From Mongoliimonas terrestris (GTDB lineage Bacteria > Pseudomonadota > Alphaproteobacteria > Rhizobiales > Pleomorphomonadaceae), in assembly GCF_001927285.1 (NCBI RefSeq), contig NZ_MSIG01000010.1:1-64000 (forward strand): 64,000 bases of DNA, in the 5' to 3' direction. Positions 25,943 through 34,881 of this stretch are shown here, piece by piece (positions within the stretch are counted from its first letter, which is position 1; each line of letters begins with the position of its first letter). The translations under genes were made by a program, and so were the position numbers. Below the pieces are notes generated by a model. That model searched no databases, had not been told where the DNA came from, and saw nothing but the letters and a program-made list of their open reading frames with translations.

Positions 25943-26629
25943 ATGACTTCGACCACGAAAACCGGCAACCCGCGGCAGGGTCCGCACGCCGGCGTGCGCA
26001 TCTTCGCCCGCGGCACCCGGCCGGACGAGGCCGCCGCCGCCGTGATCCTGATCCACGGCCGCGGCGCCAACGCGCCGGACATCCTCTCCCTCGCCGACCC
26101 GCTCGGCGGAAAGACGGTCGCCTACGTGGCCCCGGAGGCGACCGGCAACGTCTGGTATCCTGAGCGCTTCCTGGTGCCGACAGCCGCCAACGAGCCGCAC
26201 CTCTCCTCCGCCCTCGGGGTGGTGGAGGACCTCGCCAAGGGTCTCGTCGAGGCCGGGATCCCGTACGAGCGGCTGGCGATCGCCGGCTTCAGCCAGGGCG
26301 CCTGTCTGGCGCTGGAGTTCGCCGCCCGCCACCCGCGCCGCTACGGGGCGGTGATCGGCTTCTCCGGCGGGCTGATCGGCAGCGACGCGGAAATCGAGGG
26401 CCGGGACGGCGACCTTGAGGGCACGCCGGTCTTCCTCGGCTGCAGCGACGTGGATTTCCACATCCCGGTGGAGCGGGTGCACGCCAGCGCCCGCATTCTC
26501 TCCGCCCTCGGCGGGGCCGTGACCGAGCGCATCTACCCGGGAATGGGGCACACGATCAACGACGACGAGATCGCCTTCGCCGCCGCCATGATCGCCCGGC
26601 TGGAGGGTGCGACACCGGGTGCGACCTGA
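25943..26629 (+). CDS. Carboxylesterase/phospholipase family hydrolase (MhqD/YpfH-like)
   Basis: 228 aa alpha/beta hydrolase. ILIHGRGANA forms the oxyanion region, IAGFSQGACLALEFA holds the nucleophile Ser, CSDVDFHIP the acid and GMGHTINDDEI the His. Small esterases of this type accompany ring-cleaving dioxygenases in quinone detoxification units. AAGGGA precedes the ATG. A strong hairpin terminator follows 140 bases later. Confidence 0.88.
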   Translation: MTSTTKTGNPRQGPHAGVRIFARGTRPDEAAAAVILIHGRGANAPDILSLADPLGGKTVAYVAPEATGNVWYPERFLVPTAANEPHLSSALGVVEDLAKGLVEAGIPYERLAIAGFSQGACLALEFAARHPRRYGAVIGFSGGLIGSDAEIEGRDGDLEGTPVFLGCSDVDFHIPVERVHASARILSALGGAVTERIYPGMGHTINDDEIAFAAAMIARLEGATPGAT

Positions 26630-26771
26630 CGGCGGTCGCCCGGATCAAACCGAAGGGCGGGCGGGGACGTATTCAAGATCAGACGACCCTGGCCCGTCAA
26701 AACGGTGTCCCCGACCGGGGCCAGGGTCCAAGGTCGGATGCCCGGTTTCCCTCGACCGGGCTGCCGGCTCG

Positions 26772-26801
26772 GAAACCCCGGCGCCTCGGCGTCGGGGTTT
26801 C
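26772..26801 (+). terminator. Hairpin with GAAACCCCG/CGGGGTTTC stem
   Basis: A 9-bp perfect outer stem (26772-26780 with 26793-26801) contains a smaller GCGCC/GGCGT inner stem. A-rich and T-rich flanks on both arms let it work in either direction between the convergent esterase and tex genes. Confidence 0.6.
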
Positions 26802-26886
26802 TCATGTCCGGTGCGGCGGCGGCCACCCGGTTCCGCCTCCGCGATACCGGAGGGCCAGGCCGGCACGTCGCGGCCGGGCAGCCCGC

Positions 26887-29256
26887 CTATTTGCCCTTGA
26901 GAGCCGCCGCCAGGGCGGCCGCCAAGGCGCCGTTCGCCGCGCCGGCCTTGCCGTCGCGGGGTGACGCGCCGCGGCCGGGACCGGCGCTCCGAAGGTCGTC
27001 GCGGCCGCCGCGCCCACCTGTGCGCGCTTCGGCCTGCTCCGGACGACGGGGCGCCCCGTCGGCGGCGCGGCCGTCGTCCTTGCGCATGGAGAGGGCGATG
27101 CGCTTGCGCTTCACGTCGACCTCCACTACCCGCACGGACACCACGTCGCCGGCCTTCACCACCGTGTGCGGATCCTTGACGAACTTGTCGGCAAGCTGGC
27201 TCACGTGGACGAGGCCGTCCTGGTGAACGCCGACGTCCACGAAGGCGCCGAAGGCCGCCACGTTGGTGACCGTCCCTTCCAGCACCATGCCGGGCTTCAG
27301 GTCGCCGATCTCCTCCACCCCCTCCGCGAAGCTGGCCGTGCGGAATTCCGGGCGCGGATCGCGGCCGGGCTTCTCCAGCTCGGCGAGAATGTCGCGGACG
27401 GTCGGCAGGCCGAAACGGTCGTCCACGAAGACGGCCGGGTTGAGGCTCTTCAGGGCGGCGCTGTCGCCCATCAGGCTGCGCACGTCGCGCCCGCAGGCGG
27501 CGACGATCTTCTTGGCAAGCCCATAGGCTTCCGGATGCACCGACGAGGCGTCGAGCGGCTCGTCGCCATTCGGGATGCGCAGGAAGCCCGCCGCGAGCTC
27601 GAAGGTTCGGGCACCGAGGCGCGGCACGTCGAGGAGGGCCTTGCGGGTGCGGAACGGCCCGGTCCCGTCCCGATGCCGCACGATCGCCTCGGCCAGCGCC
27701 GCGCCAAGCCCCGACACCCGGGCGAGCAGCGGCGCGGACGCCGTGTTGAGGTCCACCCCGACGCCGTTCACCGCGTCCTCCACCACCGCGTCGAGCGCCT
27801 TGGCGAGGCGCGCCTGATCGACGTCGTGCTGGTACTGGCCGACGCCGATCGCCTTCGGGTCGATCTTGACCAGTTCGGCCAGCGGATCCTGCAGGCGGCG
27901 GGCAATGGAGACGGCGCCGCGCAGCGACACGTCGAGGCCGGGAAATTCCGCCGCGGCCGTCTCGGAGGCCGAATAGACCGAGGCGCCGGCCTCGCTCACC
28001 ACCACCTTCACGGGCTTGGGCGCCGGCAGGGCGTCGAGCAACGCGGCCGCAAGCCGATCCGTCTCCCGGCTGGCGGTGCCGTTGCCGATGGCGATCAGCT
28101 CCACCTTGTGCTTGCGGGCGAGCCGCCCCAGTTCGGCGAGCGCGCCGGTGACGTCGTTGCGCGGCTGGAAGGGATACACGGTGGCGGTGTCGAGGAGCTT
28201 GCCGGTGCCATCCACCACGGCCACCTTCACGCCTGTGCGGATGCCGGGATCGAGGCCCATGGTGGTGCGCGACCCGGCCGGCGCGGCGAGCAGCAGGTCC
28301 TTGAGATTGCGGGCGAACACCCGGATGGCCTCCACCTCCGCCCGTTCGCGCAGGGTGTTCATCAGCTCCACCGAGAGATGCAGCGACAGCTTGACCCGCC
28401 AGGTCCAGCGCGCGACGTCGGTGAGGAAGGCGTCGGCCGGGCGGCGCGCCGGATGGGCGATGCCGTAGGCGGCGAGGATGCGCTGTTCCACCGGCTTGAT
28501 CGGCGCGGGGTCGTCCGCGTCCATCTCCAGGTCGAGGGAGAGCACCTCCTCGTTGCGGCCGCGCAGCATGGCGAGCGCCCGGTGGCTCGGCACCTGCGAC
28601 CAGCGCTCCTTGTGGTCGAAATAGTCGGCGAACTTGGCGCCGGCCTCCTCCTTGCCGGCCACCACCTTCGCCCGCAGCACGGCGCGGCCCTGCATGTCGG
28701 CGCGAAGCTGGCCGACGAGATCGGCGTTCTCGGCGAACTGTTCGGCGAGGATGTCGCGGGCGCCATCGAGGGCGGCCTTCACGTCCGGCACCGCCTCGCC
28801 AAGATAGGCGGCGGCGGCCTCCTGGGGCATCAGGCTCCGGTCGGCGAGGAGGGCCGCGGCGAGCGGACCGAGGCCCTTCTCGCGGGCGATCTCCGCCTTG
28901 GTGCGGCGCTTGGGCTTGAACGGGAGATAGAGGTCCTCCAGCTCCGCCTTGGTGGAGGCCGCGGCGATCCTGGCCGCCAAGTCCCCGGTCAGCTTGCCCT
29001 GGCCGTCGATCGACGAAAGCACGCTCGCCCGCCGGGCCTCCAGGTCGCGGAGATAGGTCAGCCGCTCCTCCAGCTTGCGCAGCTGCGTGTCGTCGAGGCC
29101 GCCGGTCGCCTCCTTGCGGTAGCGGGCGACGAAGGGGACGGTCGCGCCGTCGTCCAGAAGGGCCACGGTGGCGTCCACCTGGGCGGGCCGGCAGCCGATC
29201 TCCGCGGCGATCAAGGCGGCGATTCGCGCCTTTACGGCGGGGGCGGTGGTGCTCAT
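26887..29256 (-). CDS. tex: Tex family RNA-binding transcription accessory protein
   Basis: 789 aa, the usual length. Order: N-terminal helical Tex core ([17 protein letters not shown]), YqgF-like RNase H fold ([15 protein letters not shown]), tandem helix-hairpin-helix ([20 protein letters not shown]), and an S1 RNA-binding domain ([21 protein letters not shown] ... IALSMR), then a Gly/Arg/Ala-rich tail. It binds nucleic acid and affects transcription and stress survival. The ATG at 29256 is preferred over one at 29265, which sits directly on the ribosome binding site. Confidence 0.93.
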   Translation of the reverse strand: MSTTAPAVKARIAALIAAEIGCRPAQVDATVALLDDGATVPFVARYRKEATGGLDDTQLRKLEERLTYLRDLEARRASVLSSIDGQGKLTGDLAARIAAASTKAELEDLYLPFKPKRRTKAEIAREKGLGPLAAALLADRSLMPQEAAAAYLGEAVPDVKAALDGARDILAEQFAENADLVGQLRADMQGRAVLRAKVVAGKEEAGAKFADYFDHKERWSQVPSHRALAMLRGRNEEVLSLDLEMDADDPAPIKPVEQRILAAYGIAHPARRPADAFLTDVARWTWRVKLSLHLSVELMNTLRERAEVEAIRVFARNLKDLLLAAPAGSRTTMGLDPGIRTGVKVAVVDGTGKLLDTATVYPFQPRNDVTGALAELGRLARKHKVELIAIGNGTASRETDRLAAALLDALPAPKPVKVVVSEAGASVYSASETAAAEFPGLDVSLRGAVSIARRLQDPLAELVKIDPKAIGVGQYQHDVDQARLAKALDAVVEDAVNGVGVDLNTASAPLLARVSGLGAALAEAIVRHRDGTGPFRTRKALLDVPRLGARTFELAAGFLRIPNGDEPLDASSVHPEAYGLAKKIVAACGRDVRSLMGDSAALKSLNPAVFVDDRFGLPTVRDILAELEKPGRDPRPEFRTASFAEGVEEIGDLKPGMVLEGTVTNVAAFGAFVDVGVHQDGLVHVSQLADKFVKDPHTVVKAGDVVSVRVVEVDVKRKRIALSMRKDDGRAADGAPRRPEQAEARTGGRGGRDDLRSAGPGRGASPRDGKAGAANGALAAALAAALKGK

Positions 29257-29515
29257 CGGTCTCATCTCTTCCGGCGTTCGCCCGGCTTCGGGCGCTGACA
29301 GCCCGCGCGATCGGCGGCAGGGCGGCTTCGGGAGGGGACCATAAGCCGCCAACGGATCCGCCTCAACGCCATCCGGCGGCGACGATCCCGACATTCCACG
29401 CCGACATGCCATCGGACGGTTGATCCGCGAGGCCCAAACGCTGCACAAAGAGTGCAGTGCGGCGACGGTCCTGTCACCGCGTCCGGCGGACGTTCGGCGG
29501 TCGAGGAGTAGAGGC

Positions 29516-30769
29516 GTGAAGATCGCGGTTCTGGGGGGCGGCGTCATCGGCGTGACGACCGCGTGGTATCTGATGAAGGCCGGCTGCGAGGTGACGGTGA
29601 TCGAGCGCCAGCCCGGCGCCGGCCTGGAAACCTCCTACGCCAACGCGGGCGAGATCTCGCCCGGCTACTCGTCTCCCTGGGCCGGGCCGGGCGTGCCGGC
29701 GAAGGCCGTCAAATGGCTGATGATGGAGCACGGCCCCCTGGTCATCCGGCCGCAGTGGGATCCGGCCCAGTGGCGCTGGATGCTGCAGATGCTGCGCAAC
29801 TGCACCACCGCGCGCTACCACGTGAACAAGACCCGGATGATGCGCGTCGCCAACTACAGCCGCGACATGCTGCAGGCGATTCGGGCGGAGACCGGGATCG
29901 CCTACGACGAGCGCACGCTCGGCACGCTCCAGGTGTTCCGGACGCAGAAGCAGCTCGAAGGCATCGGCGAGGATGTGCGGGTGCTGAAGGAGATGGGTGT
30001 GCCGTTCCAGGTGCTGGACGCGGCCGGCTGCATCGGCGCCGAGCCGGCGCTCGGCCGTGTGCGCGACCTCCTGGTCGGCGGCCTGCGCCTGCCGGGAGAC
30101 GAGACCGGCGACTGCCACATGTTCACCCAGCGGCTGGCGCATCTTGCCGCCGAGAAGGGCGTCGACTTCCGGTATGGCACGCTCATCCGCGGGATCCGCA
30201 CCGAGGGGGACCGGGTCACGGGCGTCGACACCACCAGCGGCCTCGTCACCGCCGACGCCTACGTGGCGGCGCTCGGCAGCTATTCGCCGCTGATGCTGAA
30301 GGCGCTCGGCATCAAGGTGCCGGTCTATCCGGTGAAGGGCTATTCGCTCACCATTCCGATCACCAACTCGCAACTGGCGCCCATCTCCACGGTGATGGAC
30401 GAGACCTACAAGGTGGCGATCACCCGGCTCGGCGACCGGATCCGGGTCGGCGGCACGGCAGAACTTTCCGGCTACAATGACAAGCTCGACCCCAAGCGCC
30501 GGGCAACGCTGGAGAAATCCGTGGGCGACCTGTTCCCGGAGGGCGGCGACCGGGCGGCGGCGAGCTTCTGGTCGGGTCTTCGGCCGATGACGCCGGACGG
30601 CACGCCGGTGATCGGTCCCACGCGCTTGCGCAACCTCAGCCTCAACACCGGCCATGGCACGCTCGGCTGGACCATGGCCTGCGGCTCAGGCCGTGTGCTC
30701 GCCGACATGGTGACGGGGCGGACGCCGGCCATTCCGGTCGACGACCTCTCGGTCGCCCGCTACGGATGA
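29516..30769 (+). CDS. dadA: D-amino acid dehydrogenase
   Basis: 417 aa flavoprotein from a GTG with GAGGAG upstream. The N-terminal FAD loop is [14 protein letters not shown], followed by [20 protein letters not shown], a DadA signature; near the C-terminus [16 protein letters not shown] and [16 protein letters not shown] complete the fold. It oxidises D-amino acids such as D-alanine to keto acids and passes electrons to the respiratory chain. No alanine racemase gene is adjacent. It is divergent from tex. Confidence 0.93.
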   Translation: MKIAVLGGGVIGVTTAWYLMKAGCEVTVIERQPGAGLETSYANAGEISPGYSSPWAGPGVPAKAVKWLMMEHGPLVIRPQWDPAQWRWMLQMLRNCTTARYHVNKTRMMRVANYSRDMLQAIRAETGIAYDERTLGTLQVFRTQKQLEGIGEDVRVLKEMGVPFQVLDAAGCIGAEPALGRVRDLLVGGLRLPGDETGDCHMFTQRLAHLAAEKGVDFRYGTLIRGIRTEGDRVTGVDTTSGLVTADAYVAALGSYSPLMLKALGIKVPVYPVKGYSLTIPITNSQLAPISTVMDETYKVAITRLGDRIRVGGTAELSGYNDKLDPKRRATLEKSVGDLFPEGGDRAAASFWSGLRPMTPDGTPVIGPTRLRNLSLNTGHGTLGWTMACGSGRVLADMVTGRTPAIPVDDLSVARYG

Positions 30770-30771
30770 CG

Positions 30772-30797
30772 GCCGCCCGGCACGGATGCCGGGCGGC
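30772..30797. terminator. Hairpin between convergent dadA and DUF2934 genes
   Basis: GCCGCCCGGC / GCCGGGCGGC, a 10-bp perfect stem with a 6-base loop directly after the dadA stop. No T-run follows. Confidence 0.5.
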
Positions 30798-30890
30798 TCA
30801 GTCGAAACACGGGAACGAATGGGCAGGGGAAACGACGACCGGCGGTGGGCACGCCACGCCGGGTCCGGGCGGACACGTCTTCGCGTCGGA

Positions 30891-31193
30891 TCAGCGCCGG
30901 CGCTTGCGGCCGGCGGGCGGGATGGCGTCGTTGGCCGCGGCCGGCGGATCGTCGGACCGGACGCTGGTGATCGGCTGCACGATGGCGAGCGGATCGCTCG
31001 CCGGGAAGCTTTCCTCGCTGCCCTCGTCCACCGCGTCGGGCGCCGGTGCCCCTTGGGCGGCGTCTTCTTCGTCGACGATGCGGGCGGCGATGCTCCAATG
31101 CACGCTGGCCCGATCGTCCGGCCGGCCTTCGCTTTCCCAGATCCGGTGCGCCCGTTCGCGAATGCGGGCTTCCCGGTCGGTGCTGGTGGTCAT
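30891..31193 (-). CDS. DUF2934 domain small stress protein (first copy)
   Basis: 100 aa. The N-terminal IRERAHRIWESEGRPDDR plus the HW pair downstream is the DUF2934 motif; the rest is acidic and low complexity with a basic end (GRKRRR). Function is unknown, but such proteins are typical EcfG-regulon members. A GGAAC-N17-TGTT promoter ends 36 bases upstream. A second copy of the domain lies at 32398-32814. Confidence 0.8.
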   Translation of the reverse strand: MTTSTDREARIRERAHRIWESEGRPDDRASVHWSIAARIVDEEDAAQGAPAPDAVDEGSEESFPASDPLAIVQPITSVRSDDPPAAANDAIPPAGRKRRR

Positions 31194-31228
31194 AGGACAT
31201 CCTCGGTTGAAAGGTGTGGCAGGAGGAA

Positions 31229-31254
31229 AACAACGCGCTCCCGCCTTCCGTTCC
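31229..31254 (-). promoter_or_regulatory. EcfG-like promoter, GGAAC-N17-TGTT
   Basis: Read on the minus strand: GGAAC (31254-31250), 17 bases, TGTT (31232-31229), one base from consensus, 36 bases upstream of the DUF2934 start. Confidence 0.55.
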
Positions 31255-31452
31255 CACACGGACCCGATTCGGCCGGCCGCCGGACCGTCGCCGGTGTTGA
31301 GGCGGTCCGTTCGGCTCGACGGATCCGTCACCCGGGTCGGTGGCAGACCGGGTTCGGCGCGCACCCCCGACTGTTTCGCTGGCGACCCGCGCAAGGTTCG
31401 CGTCGGGCAAGGGTTGCGCGACCTGGCGAGGGCGTCAGGCCGGCATGCGTCC

Positions 31453-31935
31453 TCAGTGGGTGACGTGAGCCCCCTTGCGCGGAGCCGCAGCCCGTGTCCG
31501 CGCCTTGGTGAAGCCGGCCTCTTCCGTGCGGGTCTCCGCGTCGGCCCGGGCGGCAGCGGTGCGGCGGGTGTCCTCTTTGGGATGCGCGGGCTCGCCTTCG
31601 CCGCGGCCTGGACCGTGCGAAGCCTGGCCGCCCTTGCGGCCCGCCGCGGCGGCCAGCGAATGATCCCGCGCGAAGGACCGCTTCTCCCCGGGCACGCTCT
31701 GGCCACCCTTGCGGCCGGCGGCGGCGGCCAGTTCACGATCCTGCGAGAAGGAGCGCTTTTCGTTCGGCACGCTCTGACCACCCTTCCGGCCCGCCTCGGC
31801 GGCGAGGGACCGATCCTGCGAGAAGGATCGCTTCGCATGCGGCACGCTCTCGCCACCCTTGCGGGCGATTTCGCGCTGCTTCTCGTCGTCCATCGCCGCG
31901 AAACCGCGGTTCGACTTCCTCTGGTCTTCAGCCAT
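31453..31935 (-). CDS. KGG-repeat stress protein (general stress protein/con-10 type)
   Basis: 160 aa, highly hydrophilic. Four repeats are visible: RKGGESVPHAKRSFSQD, RKGGQSVPNEKRSFSQD, RKGGQSVPGEKRSFARD and a degenerate RKGGQASHGP, with SNRGFAAMD at the start. The KGG motif is found in bacterial stress proteins and fungal con-10 and suggests a disordered, desiccation-type protein. The C-terminal third is Ala/Arg/Thr/Glu-rich. A GGAAC-N16-TGTT promoter is 55-80 bases upstream. Confidence 0.85.
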   Translation of the reverse strand: MAEDQRKSNRGFAAMDDEKQREIARKGGESVPHAKRSFSQDRSLAAEAGRKGGQSVPNEKRSFSQDRELAAAAGRKGGQSVPGEKRSFARDHSLAAAAGRKGGQASHGPGRGEGEPAHPKEDTRRTAAARADAETRTEEAGFTKARTRAAAPRKGAHVTH

Positions 31936-31989
31936 GGTGCATCTCCACCGATCATCTCCTGATGAGCCACTTGGCGACAGCTCCAATCT

Positions 31990-32016
31990 GGAACACCATC
32001 TAGACGGCTTTGTTCC
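31990..32016. promoter_or_regulatory. Symmetric EcfG-like element GGAAC-N17-GTTCC
   Basis: The minus strand reads GGAAC-N16-TGTT toward the KGG gene; the plus strand also reads GGAAC-N16-TGTT, into the empty gap. The two half-sites are exact inverted copies 17 bases apart. Confidence 0.5.
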
Positions 32017-32342
32017 CCGTAGAGACCATGTGGTTCAGTGTAGAATCAGGCTTCAGCTGCAGCTTGACCGTTTGCCGTTGAATATAGGGAAGCGTTATTG
32101 CGCCGAGACTTTGTGATGACGACTTTCCCCATGCGTGTTTGTTTGTTCGTTTTGACGAAGGAGAAGCACCGATCGCAGCACTGGCGCATTGAAGCATCGG
32201 CTGTTGGGACGGAAATACAGAAAACTATCGATCTCCCGCAGGTCCGACCTGCCCCCAGCAGCACCCCCGCGTGTTTCGACGGCCAGAAAGGCCGGGCGGC
32301 TGGGGCCGCTTGCAGAGACCGAGCCTGATCGGGCGCGACAGC

Positions 32343-32373
32343 AAAAAGCCGCCGAAGCGCGTTCGGCGGCTTT
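32343..32373 (-). terminator. Intrinsic terminator of the second DUF2934 gene
   Basis: On the minus strand a 12-bp stem AAAGCCGCCGAA / TTCGGCGGCTTT with a 5-base loop runs into a five-T stretch, 25 bases after the stop codon of the 32398-32814 gene. Confidence 0.8.
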
Positions 32374-32397
32374 CAACAAAGCGGACGGGGCAGATGG

Positions 32398-32814
32398 TCA
32401 GGTGGCTTCCACCGCCTTGCGCCGCCCTTTGGGCTTGGTCGGTGCGGGCGTCTCCGTGGTGCCCTCCGCGCCAACCGTCTTGCCCTTCCGTTTCGGCGCC
32501 TTGGGCGCGTCTTCGACGGTCAGTTCGGACGTGTCGCGAGCATCGCGCGCCGCATCGTAGGACGGCGCGGCCGGCCCGTCGCCCTGATCGCGAATGTCGG
32601 GGAATTCCCCCTGGTTCTCGACGGCCAGCGCCGGTTCGGCACCGTCGCCGAGGCTGTCTTCGAGAGGTATCAGCGTGGTCGCATTGGAATCTTCGAGAGC
32701 GATGATCTCGCGCGCTTCGGTCCAGTGGGCGTCGGCGCGACCCTCCGGCTGGCCTTCGGCCACCCAGAGCTCGTAGGCCTTCTCCCGGACGCGTCGTTCG
32801 GTATCGTCGACCAT
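32398..32814 (-). CDS. DUF2934 domain small stress protein (second copy)
   Basis: 138 aa. The DUF2934 motif is VREKAYELWVAEGQPEGR followed by HW; after it comes an acidic spacer and a Lys/Pro/Thr-rich tail. GGGAGA lies upstream of the ATG. The promoter is the symmetric GGAAC-N17-GTTCC element about 30 bases upstream, and an intrinsic terminator follows. Function is unknown; an envelope or DNA-protection role is only a guess. Confidence 0.8.
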   Translation of the reverse strand: MVDDTERRVREKAYELWVAEGQPEGRADAHWTEAREIIALEDSNATTLIPLEDSLGDGAEPALAVENQGEFPDIRDQGDGPAAPSYDAARDARDTSELTVEDAPKAPKRKGKTVGAEGTTETPAPTKPKGRRKAVEAT

Positions 32815-32844
32815 GGATGCATCTCCCGCAGAATCAGTTGCAAC

Positions 32845-32871
32845 GGAACCCGGCCGTCTCCGTATTGTTCC
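32845..32871. promoter_or_regulatory. Symmetric EcfG-like element upstream of DUF2934
   Basis: The minus strand reads GGAAC-N16-GGTT toward 32814; the plus strand reads GGAAC-N16-TGTT. The half-sites GGAAC (32845-32849) and GTTCC (32867-32871) are again 17 bases apart. Confidence 0.5.
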
Positions 32872-32991
32872 GGGTTTCGCCCCCTGTGCCAATCCCTCGG
32901 GCGCGGACTTGCCGCATTGCGGCACGGCTCGGTTCTTTGTTCATCAAGAGGCGCGAATGGGCATGGGCTGGAGCGAAGCGGCCAGTCTTCA

Positions 32992-33017
32992 GGAACAAAA
33001 GCGGGACCGTGACGGTT
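32992..33017 (+). promoter_or_regulatory. EcfG-like promoter, GGAAC-N17-GGTT
   Basis: GGAAC (32992-32996) and GGTT (33014-33017), about 80 bases upstream of the DUF3309 gene on the same strand; one base from consensus. Confidence 0.45.
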
Positions 33018-33097
33018 GAGCGGAACCGGGTGCGCTGCCGTACAGCCCCATGCCGCGCAGGGCGTGTCCGGTCCATTGCTGCCTGAGGACACTCACC

Positions 33098-33256
33098 ATG
33101 ACGCTCTCGACCATCCTGATCATCATCCTGATCCTCCTTCTGATCGGCGCCATTCCGAGCTGGGGCTACAGCCGCGGCTGGGGCTACGGTCCGGGCGGGA
33201 TCATCGGGCTCATTCTGATCATCGTCATCATCCTGGCCTTGCTCGGCCGGATCTGA
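33098..33256 (+). CDS. DUF3309 family tiny membrane protein
   Basis: 52 aa. Two hydrophobic helices (about 3-20 and 34-50) flank the Gly/Tyr/Trp-rich loop SWGYSRGWGYGPGG, the hallmark of DUF3309. The family is common in proteobacteria and stress-linked; its molecular role is unknown. A stable hairpin follows the stop. Confidence 0.8.
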   Translation: MTLSTILIIILILLLIGAIPSWGYSRGWGYGPGGIIGLILIIVIILALLGRI

Positions 33257-33263
33257 GACATGC

Positions 33264-33300
33264 GGCGACCACCCGGCCCCTCGGGGACCCGGTGGTCGCC
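33264..33300. terminator. Hairpin after the DUF3309 gene
   Basis: GGCGACCACC (33264-33273) pairs with GGTGGTCGCC (33291-33300), with a GC-rich loop that can fold further. It sits between convergent genes and lacks a T-run. Confidence 0.5.
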
Positions 33301-33319
33301 GGCCTGTTGCCGGTTCGCT

Positions 33320-33631
33320 TCAGGCGACACTGCTCGGCGTATCGTTCGATGGCCGGTCGGCCGCCGCGATCATGTCGCGCACCGTCCGGAGCAGGCGATG
33401 GACCTCTCCGTCGGCCGCCCGTTCGACCGCGAACGCGGCGTCCGGTTCGACGCCGGGGTCTTCCTGGTGGTCCTGATAGCCGAGGTGCTGTTCGATCTCG
33501 CCGACGAGATCGGCGCCCCGCCCGGTGTGTTCGGCCATCAGGGCGACCAGGACCTGCAGGATCTTGCGGTGCGCGGTGATCGCGCCCTCGATATCCGGCG
33601 GCCAGCCGTTACCGGTCGGTCCGGCCGTCAT
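33320..33631 (-). CDS. Hypothetical small protein
   Basis: 103 aa, acidic, no membrane helix. A helical segment EGAITAHRKILQVLVALM and a later EIEQHLGYQDHQED are the only features. It starts 23 bases inside the 3' end of the upstream small gene, so it is translated from the same message. No known family is recognised. Confidence 0.55.
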   Translation of the reverse strand: MTAGPTGNGWPPDIEGAITAHRKILQVLVALMAEHTGRGADLVGEIEQHLGYQDHQEDPGVEPDAAFAVERAADGEVHRLLRTVRDMIAAADRPSNDTPSSVA

Positions 33632-34055
33632 GGGCACCCTCCGATCTGTCCGAGCGATCATCGTCCGAACGCGTCGCATCGGCCTCTCGCCGGAACTCCG
33701 GCAGGTCGCGGCGAACCTCGGCGGGCATCTGATCGCCCGTGGTCCGGAAGGTCTCCGGGGTGGTCATGCCGCTCGCATAGGCGCCCTCGACCCGCTCGGC
33801 TCCCTCGTAGCGGGGCTGCGGCACGGCGGCCGCTCTGCGCTCGGCAGGAGGCGCATCGATCTCCGCTTTCGGAAGCACGTCGAAGTGGGGCGGACGGGGG
33901 CCGTGCGGTTCGCCGTAGGCGAAATCCGCGGGATCGTTCTGGTTGCCGTAGGGAGCACCCGCCACGCCAGTGGTGCCGGGGGCGGCCGTTGTGCCGGGGC
34001 TCGCGTCGGTGCGGCCCTTCAGGCCATCGCGTCCGCGTCGGTCATCGATGGACAT
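33609..34055 (-). CDS. Hypothetical hydrophilic disordered protein
   Basis: 148 aa, rich in Gly, Pro, Asp and Arg, no membrane helix or Cys, probably disordered; the C-terminus is a run of Arg/Asp/Ser. AAGGAG lies 7 nt before the ATG. It is the middle gene of a three-gene unit starting at 34410, downstream of an exact EcfG promoter. The composition recalls desiccation-type (hydrophilin) proteins, but no family is recognised. Confidence 0.6.
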   Translation of the reverse strand: MSIDDRRGRDGLKGRTDASPGTTAAPGTTGVAGAPYGNQNDPADFAYGEPHGPRPPHFDVLPKAEIDAPPAERRAAAVPQPRYEGAERVEGAYASGMTTPETFRTTGDQMPAEVRRDLPEFRREADATRSDDDRSDRSEGAHDGRTDR

Positions 34056-34140
34056 CGCAATCTCCTTGAGGGCCACCCCGCGACGGGCGCCAGTCCGGTG
34101 GTGATGCGCTCCGGCCAACGGGCCGGACCGTCCGGGTCCG

Positions 34141-34410
34141 TCAGGGTGCTTTGCGCAGATCGGCGCCCTCGGTGGCGTCTCGGCGCTGGTCCGGGTCGGT
34201 CGGGGAGTCCACCACCGGGTTGCCGTAGGCCTCCCGTTCGGTGGTGTAGGGCTTGCCGCTCTCCTCGGAGCGCACGCCAGCCTCCTCGGCTGCATCGTGG
34301 TCGGGACGTTTCTCCGGTTGCAGACCCTCCACGTCCGCCGGGTCGCGGGCAAGGCGGTGCGCCTCCTCCTCCGGCGTCGCTTTACCGTGGCTGTCGTTCG
34401 GTCCGGCCAT
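34141..34410 (-). CDS. Hypothetical small hydrophilic protein
   Basis: 89 aa, very acidic and Glu/Asp/Arg-rich (TPEEEAHRLARDPADVEG), no hydrophobic segment. It is the first gene after an exact EcfG promoter 51-76 bases upstream. Family not recognised; it is a good candidate for a small stress-induced disordered protein. Confidence 0.6.
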   Translation of the reverse strand: MAGPNDSHGKATPEEEAHRLARDPADVEGLQPEKRPDHDAAEEAGVRSEESGKPYTTEREAYGNPVVDSPTDPDQRRDATEGADLRKAP

Positions 34411-34460
34411 GGACGTCGTGCCTCCCCGTCAATTCTCGTTGTTGGATATCTCGGGGGGAA

Positions 34461-34486
34461 AACGGAGCCGGCGCCTACTTCGTTCC
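34461..34486 (-). promoter_or_regulatory. EcfG promoter of the small-protein operon, exact match
   Basis: Minus strand: GGAAC (34486-34482), 17 bases, CGTT (34464-34461). It overlaps the last codons of the 34475-34711 gene and drives 34410 and the genes beyond it. Confidence 0.7.
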
Positions 34487-34711
34487 GTCCGCGGATGCCG
34501 GGCCACCGCGGCCGCCCTCGGGCTCCTCCACCACCACGCGGGCATTCGGGTGGCGGGAGACGAACTCCAGATCCGCGGCGAGTTGGCGTGGGTAGACCGG
34601 GCTGATCTCGATGGTGACGATCTCGTGATACTCGTCGGTCGCCAGGATGCAGAGCGTCCTCTCCTCGGGGCGGTATTCCATCTCTTCGATCCTGACGCGC
34701 AGCTTCGCCAT
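34475..34711 (-). CDS. Hypothetical small protein
   Basis: 78 aa with a compact alpha/beta look (KLRVRIEEMEYRPEERTL, YHEIVTIEISPVYP) and a Gly/Glu-rich tail. AAGGA with 6-nt spacing favours this ATG over one two codons upstream. It is divergent from the ferritin-like gene. The family is not recognised. Confidence 0.6.
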   Translation of the reverse strand: MAKLRVRIEEMEYRPEERTLCILATDEYHEIVTIEISPVYPRQLAADLEFVSRHPNARVVVEEPEGGRGGPASADGTK

Positions 34712-34802
34712 GCTCATTCCTTCAACCGACGATCCAGAGGGCCGCGACCCGGCAGGAAGGGCCTGCGCGCGCCTGCCGGGGATACGCGCCGTCAGCCTGA
34801 TG

Positions 34803-34826
34803 GTTCCCGACAAGGTTGTCAGGAAC
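34803..34826. promoter_or_regulatory. Palindrome with back-to-back -35 boxes
   Basis: GTTCC and GGAAC half-sites flank a GACAA/TTGTC core, so outward-facing EcfG-type -35 boxes abut. The rightward one belongs to the DUF892 promoter; the leftward one (GGAAC-N16-CGTA) is a poorer match toward 34711. Confidence 0.45.
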
Positions 34827-34846
34827 CGATGGACCTGCCCGGTGTT
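34822..34846 (+). promoter_or_regulatory. EcfG-like promoter of the DUF892 gene, GGAAC-N16-TGTT
   Basis: GGAAC (34822-34826), 16 bases, TGTT (34843-34846), ending 35 bases before the ATG; one base from consensus. Confidence 0.6.
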
Positions 34847-34881
34847 GGATCCGCAGCGAAACACGTGCCGGAGATGGCCCG

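Larger units (their letters stand above)
31936..32397. other. Intergenic stretch between two small stress genes
   Basis: 462 bases containing the symmetric promoter element (31990-32016) and a minus-strand terminator (32343-32373). About 32020-32230 is less GC-rich than its surroundings. No supported gene is visible; a small RNA reading rightward from the symmetric promoter is possible but unproven. Confidence 0.5.
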
